From CAWDMC01 sp963803295 (GTDB lineage Bacteria; Acidobacteriota; Terriglobia; UBA7540): a stretch of 64,000 nucleotides of DNA. The first letter of the stretch is position 1; every line of letters starts with the position of its first letter. A program made the translations under genes and the position numbers. The notes below the pieces were generated by a model. The model searched no databases. It was not told the DNA's origin and saw only the letters and a program-made list of their open reading frames with translations. Below, piece after piece: positions 9,008 to 17,184 of the stretch. Where the stretch lies: positions 372,001-436,000 of the forward strand of contig CAWDMC010000022.1 in the NCBI GenBank assembly GCA_963803295.1, written 5' to 3'.

Positions 9008-9703
9008 CTATCTTCCTATACGTGCGACCGTAATTTTAGTCTTGCCATTTCGGGAATCAGTCTCGATGTCGATCGTTGTGGTGAACGAAGTGTCGCCAGC
9101 GGACTTGGTGATGCCGATCCGATAGTGCCCCTCATTGTTCACCACGCCGGCCCCACCTCCAAGATGTTCCTTGTAGAACTCAACCACTTTGTCGATGGGA
9201 TCGTCGGTCTCATATTCCTGCACGGCTACACCGGCATTTCCAAATGTCACTTGCGCGCCCTGCTCGAGCGGCGTGGCGCCAGGATAAACCGGTAGTCCGG
9301 CGATTGGAGCTGCGTTATCGCGGCTGCCGATCTTGAGATCACCGATCGAAATGGAGCCACCGTTTCTGGCTTCATTCATTCTGAGATGGTGCCTGAACCG
9401 ATGTGCAATCACCAGGCAGCTCGCAATGCCCAGAACCCCGATCAATACGAACACGCCCAAGACGATGAAAACGATCTTCAGCACCGGGCTCGGCTTTCCA
9501 GCTGGCGGCAGCACGACAGCGCCAGGCGCAGTCCCTTGCACCGCAGAAGGAGGGGTCGGTGGCGCCGCAGGCTGCACGCCAGGATAGGACACGGCCGGGA
9601 TCACCGATCCAGCGGGCGGTGTGGCCATCGGCGCACCGCACCGTGGACAGAATCGGACCTCTTCACTTACCTGCGAGCCGCATTGAGTGCAGAAGCGGGC
9701 CAT
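9008..9703 (-). CDS. Zinc-ribbon membrane-anchored protein
   Basis: The 231-residue protein starts with a zinc ribbon (CTQCGSQ ... FCPRCGAP, four cysteines at about 5, 8, 19 and 22). A Pro/Ala-rich linker follows, then one transmembrane helix (about 77-101, IVFIVLGVFVLIGVLGIAS). The outer domain of about 120 residues contains PVYPGATP and VVEFYKEHLG, a pattern found in small exported acidobacterial proteins with no assigned function. The ribbon should face the cytoplasm. Start ATG at 9703 follows AGGAGAAT. The preceding roughly 300 nt (9704-10001) hold nothing I can identify. Confidence 0.75.
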   Translation of the reverse strand: MARFCTQCGSQVSEEVRFCPRCGAPMATPPAGSVIPAVSYPGVQPAAPPTPPSAVQGTAPGAVVLPPAGKPSPVLKIVFIVLGVFVLIGVLGIASCLVIAHRFRHHLRMNEARNGGSISIGDLKIGSRDNAAPIAGLPVYPGATPLEQGAQVTFGNAGVAVQEYETDDPIDKVVEFYKEHLGGGAGVVNNEGHYRIGITKSAGDTSFTTTIDIETDSRNGKTKITVARIGR

Positions 9704-10001
9704 AGATTCTCCTGGACGTCAAAATCGGATTATTCTAGCATAACCGCTTGGCGCAACGGCTGCCTTGCCAGATCTTGCAAGGCTTAGTCCGTATTGCCTG
9801 AGGAGCAAGACACTGCCCTCTGAAGTTGTTACGAGCATGGTTACCTCGTACTTTGGTACCCACGCCGAATCCGAGAGCCAGCTCGATGCCAGGCGACAAC
9901 CGTTTCTGGTTTGACGATGACCGGGAATGTGGCTCCAGGCAGGCCAAAGCCGGCGGAGGGGAGTCCAAAATATTCGATCCTGCATTCCGAGTATTCATTT
10001 C

Positions 10002-11306
10002 TTACTTCCGGTAAACCACGCCGCCCTTCATCACAAAGCTGACCCTCTGCAAGACGCTGATGTCGGTCAGCGGATCGCCCGGAACCGCAATGACGTCGGC
10101 CCAATAGCCCGGCTTCAGCGCCCCAATCTGATCCTGCCAGCCGAGTAACTTTGCGCCGTTGAGCAGGTCAGCCTGTAGCACGGCCAACGGCGTCATGCCG
10201 TACTTCACCATCAGCAGAAACTCCCGTGCCTGCGTGCCGTGGGGAAAGGGACCCACATCTGATCCCACGGCGATCGGTACGCCGGCCACAAGCTGCCTCT
10301 GGAACTCCTGCACGTGCAAGTCAATTATCCATTGTTCTTGCTGGGCTTGCGCAGACGACGCCGCATGTTGGGCAAAGTACTCCGCGATCGTGAAGGTTGG
10401 TACCGCGAAGATCTGCCTCTCCCGCATCAACCGCATCGTCTCATCACTCAGTTGATAGGCGTGATCAATGGAGACCACGCCAGCCCGCGCCGCATACAGC
10501 GTGCCCGGCTCCCCCGTCGCGTGAACCGCAACGCGCTTGCCAACACGGGAGGCTTCCTGCACGGCCGTTCTAAGTTCGGCTTCGGTGTACTGATACGGCG
10601 TGGATAGGTGACCCTCGCCGACTGAGTCCAGACCCGTTTCGTAAATCTTGATGAAGTCCGCTCCCTCCTTGAATTGCTGGCGAATCACGTTCACCAGCCC
10701 CGCCGCATTATTCGCGTAAGTGGCGTTGGAGAAGATGTGCTGTTCTGGGTTATAGCGGATCGCATCTTCATGGCCGCCGAGAATATCAACTGCATTGCCG
10801 CTAATTCGCAAACGTGGTCCGGGAATCGCCCCCAGATCTATCGCATTGCGTACCGCACTGTCGGCCGAGCCCGCCCCTTCGGTCCCCATGTCCCGCTCTG
10901 CCGTGAAGCCTGCCATCAGGTCGTCCCGGGCCGCGACAACCGCAGCAATAGTGCGCTGTGGCACCGACTCCTGAATCGTCTGCAAATCCTCGGCCCCCGG
11001 ATGGAGAAAAAGGTGCACGTGAGCGTCAATCAACCCAGGCAATAGCGTGCTATCACCCAAATCGATGATTTCGGCTCCTGCCGGAGGCTTGACTGCCGAG
11101 CCCACCTCCGCGATTTGTTCCCCTTGCACGAGCACTTCGCCAGGCCTCAGTGTTCTTCCGCTCTCCACATCCAGCAAGCGTGTGGCATGCAATAACACCG
11201 CATGCCTTGCTATCGGCGGCGGGGATTGAGCCAGTACAGGGGAGAGAAAGATCGAAGACAGGAACAAGCCGAAGAACGTCGCGGGAAAACTTGAGATCAT
11301 GTTCAT
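10002..11306 (-). CDS. Exported amidohydrolase (imidazolonepropionase-like metal-dependent hydrolase)
   Basis: The 434-residue product has a signal peptide (FFGLFLSSIFLSPVLAQ) and then the amidohydrolase fold. There is an N-terminal beta-sandwich half (GRTLRPGEVLVQGEQI), then the HxH metal motif in LLPGLIDAHVHLFLHPG, a histidine in VAVHATGEPG, another in SIDHAY, and Asp in AVGSDVGPFPHG. The C-terminus returns to the sandwich (LGALKPGYWADVIAVPGDPL). This layout matches periplasmic imidazolonepropionase-like and Xaa-Pro/isoaspartyl-type hydrolases that cleave small amide or cyclic substrates; the substrate is not predictable. The start at 11306 gives a proper signal peptide; the frame stays open to 11378. 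It appears monocistronic. Confidence 0.85.
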   Translation of the reverse strand: MNMISSFPATFFGLFLSSIFLSPVLAQSPPPIARHAVLLHATRLLDVESGRTLRPGEVLVQGEQIAEVGSAVKPPAGAEIIDLGDSTLLPGLIDAHVHLFLHPGAEDLQTIQESVPQRTIAAVVAARDDLMAGFTAERDMGTEGAGSADSAVRNAIDLGAIPGPRLRISGNAVDILGGHEDAIRYNPEQHIFSNATYANNAAGLVNVIRQQFKEGADFIKIYETGLDSVGEGHLSTPYQYTEAELRTAVQEASRVGKRVAVHATGEPGTLYAARAGVVSIDHAYQLSDETMRLMRERQIFAVPTFTIAEYFAQHAASSAQAQQEQWIIDLHVQEFQRQLVAGVPIAVGSDVGPFPHGTQAREFLLMVKYGMTPLAVLQADLLNGAKLLGWQDQIGALKPGYWADVIAVPGDPLTDISVLQRVSFVMKGGVVYRK

Positions 11307-11657
11307 AATGCTAGCAATAATAACATTCCCGATCCGATCCGTTGCGCGCCCCTGAGTGTGCCCGTCAATGTGCGACATGGCGGACCTCCCAGGCCGAACC
11401 CACTCACGTCGTCGTCGGCAACGGAGTCACGGGCGGGAAGGCAGGGATTCGACACCAACAACCTGCGGTAACGACCATCAGTAAAACGCTACACAGGATC
11501 GATGTTGGCCACGTAGATATTTTCCTTGAAGGCGACTTTTCAGGCTGAGTCCCCCAAACTGACGTTCTGCGGTAGGTGAGCGACTTTCCTCTATCATGTG
11601 CAGATCGTAGGGCAAAGGCCAAAGCGTTCCGCGACTTCATGCCGAAACAGTGGCTTG
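11307..11657. other. Intergenic stretch without recognised features
   Basis: Between the amidohydrolase start and the truncated dehydrogenase remnant I see no convincing gene. A 78-codon minus-strand frame (11404-11640) has biased, low-complexity ends and no ribosome-binding site, so I left it out. Confidence 0.5.
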
Positions 11658-12026
11658 TTACTTCCGCCTCGATCTCGGCCGTTTAGCACCCGAACCCCAG
11701 AAGTATAAACCCCATCCGTCTTCATCATCGAGTCGTGCCAGCCCCATCACTGATGCCCGGAGGGACAGTTCGGCCGCTGGCCTTAGAACCGTTTGACCAT
11801 ATCGTCTCGTCCGAACTTGAGCTGGAGCTTGTATCAAGGAATCGTCGCCTGTGGGCGCCGCGCCGTATTCGGCGACGTTGATTTCCTTGTCAGTTCCGTC
11901 CACGCCCACACGACGCACCTTCACGAGAACGCCGCGCCCGTTATCCGCACCAGCTGAGTAAGCCTTTGGAACATCTCGCAGGTGAACCGTATCGGGCTTA
12001 CCAGGTGTGACCGCAATTGCCTTCAT
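11658..12026 (-). pseudogene. N-terminal fragment of glucose 1-dehydrogenase (zinc-dependent MDR family)
   Basis: The 122-residue reading starts MKAIAVTPGKPDTVHLRD and continues GRGVLVKVRRVGVDGTDKEI. This is the N-terminus of the archaeal/bacterial glucose dehydrogenase group of medium-chain alcohol dehydrogenases, which normally run to about 350 residues with a catalytic zinc site and an NAD(P)-binding Rossmann domain. After about residue 60 (AAPTGDDSLIQ) the similarity is lost and the frame ends without the 'GHE' zinc ligands or Rossmann fold. It is therefore a truncated, decayed copy. The ATG at 12026 is followed upstream by AGGAGACTC, so the original start signals are still present. It lies 130 nt downstream of the debranching-enzyme gene on the same strand. 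Confidence 0.75.
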
Positions 12027-12156
12027 GGCTGAGTCTCCTTTATTTGCGTGTTGCGGGTATAGGCAGCGCGGTGGAAAACTCCGAAATCTTCGGGTTGGCT
12101 GCTCTCACCCTAACTTTGAAAAGCGTTGCACCTATGAAAGCCAGAAGGAGCGGAAT

Positions 12157-14211
12157 TTATTCCCGGATAGTGTTAAAAATATCTGACCAGGCACGCAGGA
12201 CCTCCGCTACGGTCCAAGCCTGTGCGATGCATCCCCGGGGCGTAAAGGGAGGATCACCGTCAAAGATTTCACTCGCGGTGCCGAGACCGTGAGCTTTCAG
12301 GTGATGCCCGATGGGTTCGAGGAACGATAGGGCACGCACAGCGTCCTTATACACTCGCAGGTGAGCCAGCACAAAAGGTCCCAGCAGCCAGCCCCACACC
12401 GTCCCTTGATGATAAGAGCCGTCGCGGTGGAACGGGTCTCCACCGTAGTGACCCTGATAGCGCGGATCAATCGAGGCGAGGCTCCTGAGACCGTGCGAGG
12501 TGAGCAGATACCGCGCGCACGTGTCAACCATGGCACGTTGCTGACTTGGGGCCAGCGGGCTTGCTGAAAGAGAAACCGCTAGCAGTTGATTCGGCCGCAA
12601 AGAGGCGTCGGACCCATCGGGGCCATCGATCACATCGAAGCAACAGCTCGCGCTTTCGTTCCAGAAACGCTGAAAACCACTCTGGGCTCGTTGGGCCATG
12701 GTTTCGTATTCAGCACTCGCCATCCCGAGAGCCCGTGCAAAGTCGCTCATGATGATGAGAGCGTTGTACCAGAGGGCATTCACCTCGACGGGCTTTCCGA
12801 TGCGGGGCGTCACCACCCAATCGCCAACTTTAGAGTCCATCCACGTGAGCTGAAGTCCAGGTTCACCGGCGTAAAGAAGGCCGTCGGCCGGGTCGAGATG
12901 AATGTGGTAGCGCGTGCCGCGGACGTGCCAGCTTATGATGTCCGCCAGCACGGGAAACAACTCGCGCAAGAGGCCTTCGTCCCGTGTCGCGGCCAGATAC
13001 TGGCGGATCGCTTCGAAGTACCACAATGTCGCATCCACGGTATTGTATTCGGGTGCTTCACCCGCGTCCGGAAACCGATTCGGCAGCATGCCACGGTCGA
13101 CAAATCGCGCAAACGTGAGCAGGATCGACCTCGCAATTTCGGGACGGCCCGTGGAAAGCGTGAGGCCCGGCAAGGCGATCATGGTGTCACGGCCCCAGTC
13201 GCCGAACCAGTGGTAGCCCGCGATCACCGAGTGCGCTTCAGGGTCATCCGGCAAAGACCGGCTGACGATGAACTGGTCGGCCGCCAGAACCAACTGACTG
13301 ATCCAGGCCGGCGCCTTCCGGACCACTCCGAGATTGGCCTCGGACCAACGCTCGAGCAGAGTGCTGTCTCGTGCAGTCCGTTCCTTGTGCCGCGCATCCC
13401 CGTCGAGACTGGGCTCGGATTCTGTGCTGAAGACCAGGGTTGCGGACTCGCCTAGCTCAAGCTTAGCGCGAAAAGTGCCGGCGTGGAGGTGGTCTTCGTG
13501 GTCATCGAGACCACGATAGCGCTCGGCGGCAAGATCGAAGTCGCAGTACCACTCGTGCTTTGGTTCCGCGGTGGCTTCGGCACTGAGCAGATGGAACGGC
13601 ACCGCCCCATCGAAAGCCCGGACGCTCAGGCCGTGGGTCACGGCCTCCACTTGCATGCGCCAATCACCGGCGTGAGTGCTTGAATGGTAGTCGCGATAGT
13701 TGACCAGAGTCTTCAGAGCCAGGCGCACGGGGCCGCTGGCCCGTATCAGTGTGTAGCGAACATAGGTGGTGTTGGCGCCTTGCTGCATCCACACGCGTTT
13801 CTCAAGGAGCGCGTCGGCACAGGCAAAGGTCCACACCGGCGTTGTACCCTCAAGGTGGAAGGCCTCAATGTGGCGAAACCCGTGAGGATCGATAGTTCCG
13901 CCTGCCCAGCGGTTTGTACTGAGCATATACTCGCCGTCGTCATAGCTGACAGCCTCCTCAATTTTCGAAACCAGAAGCGTGCGGCCGAGCGGCGGCTTCA
14001 GAGCGGCGACAAGCAAGCCGTGGTAGCGTCGCGTGAGCAGGCCGGCCACGGTGCCGGAGACGAAGCCGCCGATGCCGTTCGTTACCAGCCATTCACGCTG
14101 CTCCGCCGTTTCGAGGCTTCCGCAGGTATCGCGGCCGAATTCCACCATCACACGGTCGACAGGAGTGCTGATCGGCGTCACGGTCTCGCCTCTTGCTGCT
14201 GTGGCTTGCAT
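12157..14211 (-). CDS. Amylo-alpha-1,6-glucosidase / glycogen debranching enzyme (GH133)
   Basis: The 684-residue protein matches bacterial single-function glycogen debranching enzymes. The N-terminal domain has the typical EWLVTNGIGGFVSGTVAGL and LTRRYHGLLVAALKPP motifs. The C-terminal (alpha/alpha)6 barrel has YHWFGDWGRDTMIALPGL near residue 350, ALWYNALIIMSDFA and GSYHQGTVWGWLLGPF. It should hydrolyse alpha-1,6 branch points in limit dextrins in the cytoplasm. The ATG at 14211 follows GGGGGGA, so the extension to 14268 is rejected. It is flanked on the same strand by a hypothetical protein upstream and a truncated glucose dehydrogenase downstream, which suggests a former glycogen/trehalose-type cluster that has partly decayed. 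The enzyme itself looks complete. Confidence 0.92.
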   Translation of the reverse strand: MQATAARGETVTPISTPVDRVMVEFGRDTCGSLETAEQREWLVTNGIGGFVSGTVAGLLTRRYHGLLVAALKPPLGRTLLVSKIEEAVSYDDGEYMLSTNRWAGGTIDPHGFRHIEAFHLEGTTPVWTFACADALLEKRVWMQQGANTTYVRYTLIRASGPVRLALKTLVNYRDYHSSTHAGDWRMQVEAVTHGLSVRAFDGAVPFHLLSAEATAEPKHEWYCDFDLAAERYRGLDDHEDHLHAGTFRAKLELGESATLVFSTESEPSLDGDARHKERTARDSTLLERWSEANLGVVRKAPAWISQLVLAADQFIVSRSLPDDPEAHSVIAGYHWFGDWGRDTMIALPGLTLSTGRPEIARSILLTFARFVDRGMLPNRFPDAGEAPEYNTVDATLWYFEAIRQYLAATRDEGLLRELFPVLADIISWHVRGTRYHIHLDPADGLLYAGEPGLQLTWMDSKVGDWVVTPRIGKPVEVNALWYNALIIMSDFARALGMASAEYETMAQRAQSGFQRFWNESASCCFDVIDGPDGSDASLRPNQLLAVSLSASPLAPSQQRAMVDTCARYLLTSHGLRSLASIDPRYQGHYGGDPFHRDGSYHQGTVWGWLLGPFVLAHLRVYKDAVRALSFLEPIGHHLKAHGLGTASEIFDGDPPFTPRGCIAQAWTVAEVLRAWSDIFNTIRE

Positions 14212-14268
14212 AAGGCGTTCCCCCCTTCTCATTCGCCGCCCGGGACTGCTTTGGGCCCGTCTTTGCAT

Positions 14269-15033
14269 TTAAGCGCAATCTTCGAATCTCCAGTACGGGT
14301 TCAAAAGGGCTACGGCGGAGTCTCCTGTAGAGTGGGCCAACTGCCCTGCTAACCAGCCGGGATATAGGGCCTCGGCCAAGGCCAGATCCCGGACTGCCCG
14401 CTCGGCATGCGCCGGGTTGTCGCCTTCAGTTTCGTACCTGACCTGGTGCTTTACGAGCAAGCAAGGCTTGGGAGTGGCAGTCCAGAACTCCGTCGTGCAG
14501 GCATCAAGGGCCAGGTCAATCAGAATGCCCCCATCCGCGAATTTTCGGGCCAAGCTCAGCATCGGCGGGTAATCGGCTGAGGCCACTAGAATCAGGTCAA
14601 ATGGACCGATCTTCTCGGGAGCCGCCTTGGCACTGCTCAGCTGGCTGGGACTTGCGTATCGGGCGCCAATCTCCTCGACCAGTTGCGCTTTGGCGAGCAC
14701 ATAGCTAATCCAGACATTTTTCCATTCAGGCAGATCCGTTATCCGGGTCTCGCCGCAAAGCTCTCGGAATGGCTGAATCTGCCGGGCATTCTCACGGCTC
14801 CTACCGCTTGAGTTACAAGAGAGCTTAGCGAGGCGGACAGCATCCAGAGACGGGTGGTGGGCCCTTCGTACAAAAGCCGCAGTGTCGGCACAAATTCGGC
14901 AAGTCTGTTGGCCATTCTTCTTATGCGATTGCGAGGCGCTGAAGTGGTGACTCTCGGCCGGATCTTTCAGCCGCAGCCGCCCAAACAGCATAAGACTATC
15001 CGACATTTGCGACATCATGTTGCTTGTGCTCAT
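14269..15033 (-). CDS. Hypothetical protein in carbohydrate cluster
   Basis: The 254-residue reading begins MSTSNMMSQMSDSLMLFGR and has a mid-section with four cysteines. The C-terminal half is better ordered (IGPFDLILVASADYPPMLSL, PCLLVKHQVRYETEGDNPA). I do not recognise a family. The start at 15033 follows GAGAGGAACAGC. It lies 15 nt downstream of the broken GH63-like gene and 57 nt upstream of the debranching enzyme, so it belongs to the same transcription unit. Given the decay of its neighbours it may itself be altered; the N-terminal third reads less like protein than the C-terminal half. Confidence 0.45.
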   Translation of the reverse strand: MSTSNMMSQMSDSLMLFGRLRLKDPAESHHFSASQSHKKNGQQTCRICADTAAFVRRAHHPSLDAVRLAKLSCNSSGRSRENARQIQPFRELCGETRITDLPEWKNVWISYVLAKAQLVEEIGARYASPSQLSSAKAAPEKIGPFDLILVASADYPPMLSLARKFADGGILIDLALDACTTEFWTATPKPCLLVKHQVRYETEGDNPAHAERAVRDLALAEALYPGWLAGQLAHSTGDSAVALLNPYWRFEDCA

Positions 15034-15047
15034 GCTGTTCCTCTCTG

Positions 15048-15659
15048 CTACTCGCCGCTTTGTTCGATTAGTTTCGCCACCAGGCCGGTCCATCCGGTTT
15101 GATGGCTGGTGCCGATTCCGGCGCCATTGTCGCCATGGAAGTATTCATGAAACAAAACGAGATCCTTCCAGTGAGGATCCGTCTGAAACTTGCTGATTCC
15201 GCCAAGCACAGGCCGTCGTCCGTCATCGCCTCGCAGGAAGATGCGTGTCATCCGGCGCGAAAGTTCGCCGGCCACCTGCCAAAGGGTCAACATCGTGCCG
15301 GATCCGGTAGGAAACTTCACCTTAAAGTCGTCCCCCAGGTAGTGATGGAATTTCTGCAGTGACTCGATGAGGAGATAGTTCACTGGAAACCAGATGGGCC
15401 CGCGCTAGTTCGAGTTGCCACCAAACAAGCCGGTGCTCGACTCCGCCGGCTCGTAGGCTACTCTATAGCTGTTTCCGTTCTGCCCCAGCATGTACGGGCT
15501 ATCGTTGTGGTACCCAGCATTCGGTAAACGGCTCTAGGCTGGTCAATCGCAGGCGAAGGCTGACGCTTTCACCCGGTGCCATTTCGAGCCGGTAATGGGA
15601 TGACAGATGTCCTCGGCGATCGCTTTGGCGTATTCGACGAACACATCGAAATAGCCATC
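15048..15659 (-). pseudogene. C-terminal remnant of GH63-like (MGH1-type) glucosidase
   Basis: The last 111 codons (15383 to 15048) read NYLLIESLQKFHHYLGDDF, then LSRRMTRIFLRGDDGRRP and FHEYFHGDNGAGIGTSHQTG. This is the conserved C-terminus of MGH1-like/GH63 glucosidases, which are usually 850-900 residues. Upstream, pieces appear in shifting frames: GDDGYFDVFVEYAKA near 15650, PGESVSLRLRL near 15560 and STGLFGGNSN near 15420. The expected WRGPIWFPVNYLL is interrupted by a TAG at 15405-15407 where Trp should be. Only about a fifth of the gene is present, with at least one nonsense change, frameshifts and an internal deletion, so it is clearly dead. Confidence 0.8.
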
Positions 15660-15667
15660 ATCCCTAA

Positions 15668-16450
15668 TTACTTGGTATATAGTGACTTACATCCGGATAA
15701 GCAGATGATTTTGGATCTGAACTGACCAAGAAATCTCGTGGTTCGGAGTTGCTCAGGCAGGTTAAAGCCGTCGGCACTACGATATTTCGTGGCGCGGAGC
15801 GCCTCGCTGAGACGCCGAGTTTTTTTCATCCAGCTCCGCAGAGTGTTCGGATGAAGGTTCAATATTCTCGCCGCCCCCTTGGGCACCCTCTCGATAACCC
15901 CTCCCGTCTGTTTGAGCACAGCCAGGACGTGCTGCCGTTCAACTTCTTCGAGGGATTCCCCCAAGCAGGGCGCCACACATGGTTGGCAGTCGACGTGTCG
16001 CGACTCGGCCTACCCTTAATTACTTCAGAGACAGCAGTGGGTTCCGAGGAGTCAAGCACACTTCGATCCAGTGTCAGGACAGGGGCCCGGGGGGAAGCAC
16101 AATCGCGAGTTCCACAATGTTCTGGAGTTCTCGAATATTGCCCGGCCAACTGTATTCCATTAACCGTGCCATCGCGGTCTGCGACACACCCTCAACTGCC
16201 TTTCCAAACTTCTTTGAGTAATGCTCCAGGGAAAATGCTATCAGTGTTGGGATGTCGCCACGACGCTCGCGTGGCGATGGCAGGGGCAAAGGAAAGAGCG
16301 CATGTTCTCGATGGCCAATGCCACCTGGTTGGCCACCTCTTGGAGGAATTCGCCATCCGCATCTAAATGATTGGCGGTCTTGCTCACAACCGCTTAAGGT
16401 CCCGATACTCTTCTTGCGTACGATCAGTGGAGCGGCACAAAGGACCGGGC
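15668..16450 (-). pseudogene. Remnant of FhlA/NtrC-type sigma-54-dependent activator
   Basis: Three parts of a sigma-54 enhancer-binding protein lie in order on the minus strand but in different frames. Near 16430-16310 is the end of a GAF domain (IVRKKSIGT, then DADGEFLQEVANQVALAIEN in another frame). At 16235-16080 is the end of the AAA+ domain (LPSPRERRGDIPTLI, YSWPGNIRELQNIVE). At 15960-15830 is the Fis-type helix-turn-helix (GAARILNLHPNTLRSWMKK). The AAA+ core with the Walker motifs and the GAFTGA loop is missing, so about 200 residues are deleted. The gene is non-functional. Intact relatives activate sigma-54 promoters. Confidence 0.8.
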
Positions 16451-16509
16451 GCCCTCGGAAAAGAGAAGATCCTCCGTCGCGTAGCTCGCTCTTGCTCCAG
16501 GTCGTGGCG

Positions 16510-16616
16510 CAGAAGTCGCGTGCGTATTCCGTCTTCACGGCACCCGTTCGACCGTGAACAATGCTGCGTTGAACCAGGAGGGTTAGGTTATGGAAGTCAA
16601 AATCGCCCCACTGCAA
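16510..16616 (-). pseudogene. Tyrosine integrase internal fragment (inverted relative to the C-terminal fragment)
   Basis: On the minus strand from 16616 the reading MQWGDFDFHNLTLLVQRSI, then VHGRTGAVKTEYARD, matches the middle of phage-type tyrosine recombinases, just after the first catalytic Arg region. It then runs directly into the decayed sigma-54 activator. The matching integrase C-terminus lies on the opposite strand immediately to the right (from 16639), so an inversion or a second integrase copy must be assumed. Confidence 0.65.
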
Positions 16617-16638
16617 TGACCATCAAGAGGAAATCCGG

Positions 16639-17022
16639 AAGAAGCCTCTCAAGAAGGCAGCGATCGCTGCCGGCATTGGTCCAAGGATAGGCTGGCACAC
16701 GTTCCGACATACCTATCGATCATGGCTTGACGCCACGGGGGTACCGCTCAAAGTGCAACAGGAGCTCATGCGCCATGCCAGCATCACAACCATGATGAGC
16801 GTCTATGGACGGGCGATGCCGAGTATCAAACGGGAGGCGAACAGCAAGGTGGTGAGTATGGTGTCGAAGAAAGAAAAAAGGGAGCCGATTGGAGCGGCTC
16901 CCGTAGCAACTTTCCTCTTAACGGGGTTTTTGGGGGTTTGTGGCCTTCCTCAGATTCCCGCTAAGCTCATGATTTCTTTGGTTGCGGGGGCTGGATTTGA
17001 ACCAGCGACCTTTGGGTTATGA
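16639..17022 (+). pseudogene. Tyrosine integrase C-terminal fragment next to tRNA attachment site
   Basis: The frame reads GWHTFRHTYRSWLDATGVPL, then QELMRHASITTMMSVYGRAM. It contains the catalytic HxxR (HTFRH), the later His (RHASI) and the nucleophile Tyr (SVYGRA) of a tyrosine recombinase. The N-terminal core-binding half and the first catalytic Arg are absent, so this is a truncated copy. The genuine protein probably ended near 16870 (VVSMVSKKEKRE). The frame then runs on through a hairpin and across the tRNA fragment, ending in the reverse-tRNA artefact GAGFEPATFGL. Such integrases excise and integrate elements at tRNA 3' ends, which fits its position. Confidence 0.8.
16880..16902 (-). 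terminator. Rho-independent terminator, minus strand
   Basis: GGGAGCC (16880-16886) pairs with GGCTCCC (16896-16902) across a 9-nt loop. On the minus strand the hairpin is followed by TTTTTTCTTTCTT. It would end transcription coming from the tRNA-fMet fragment side, and could also serve the integrase as a hairpin on the plus strand. Confidence 0.7.
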
Positions 17023-17026
17023 GCCC
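16979..17026 (-). other. 3' part of initiator tRNA-Met (CAT): attachment-site remnant
   Basis: On the minus strand this reads as the anticodon arm GGGCTCATAACCC (anticodon CAT, with the three G:C pairs typical of initiator tRNA), a variable region, the T arm CGCTGGTTCAAATCCAGC, acceptor strand and a terminal ACCA. The 5' half (acceptor 5' strand and D arm) is not present to the right of 17027, so this is not a functional tRNA. The 3' half of a tRNA next to an integrase is the classical attachment site left by an integrated element. Confidence 0.8.
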
Positions 17027-17141
17027 AATTCCGACATCACTCCAACCGACTTCGCACGACCGTTCCTGTTTTTGGTTCATATAACTCTTTGATTCTCCGT
17101 GACAACCTGAAACCGATTCATCCCGCATGTATTGGGGAATC

Positions 17142-17169
17142 GTGCCCAACTGGGCACAGTTTTGGGCAC
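17142..17169. repeat. Iteron-like heptamer repeats upstream of repA
   Basis: The 7-mer TGGGCAC occurs at 17151-17157 and 17163-17169 (12-nt period). Its inverse GTGCCCA lies at 17142-17148, forming a perfect dyad with a 2-nt spacer. They sit just before the likely TTG start of the RepA-like gene, where replication initiator proteins commonly bind iterons or their own operator. Confidence 0.55.
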
Positions 17170-17184
17170 AGGCGCGGAGACACC

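Noticed and set aside
11404..11640. 78-codon minus-strand ORF
   Set aside because: No ribosome-binding site, no family resemblance, and a Thr/Pro-rich end typical of chance frames.
16866..17022. C-terminal extension of the integrase ending GAGFEPATFGL
   Set aside because: This text is the known reverse translation of a tRNA 3' end and not protein-coding.
16979..17026. Functional tRNA-Met gene
   Set aside because: The 5' half including D arm and acceptor 5' strand is absent, so it is only an attachment-site fragment.
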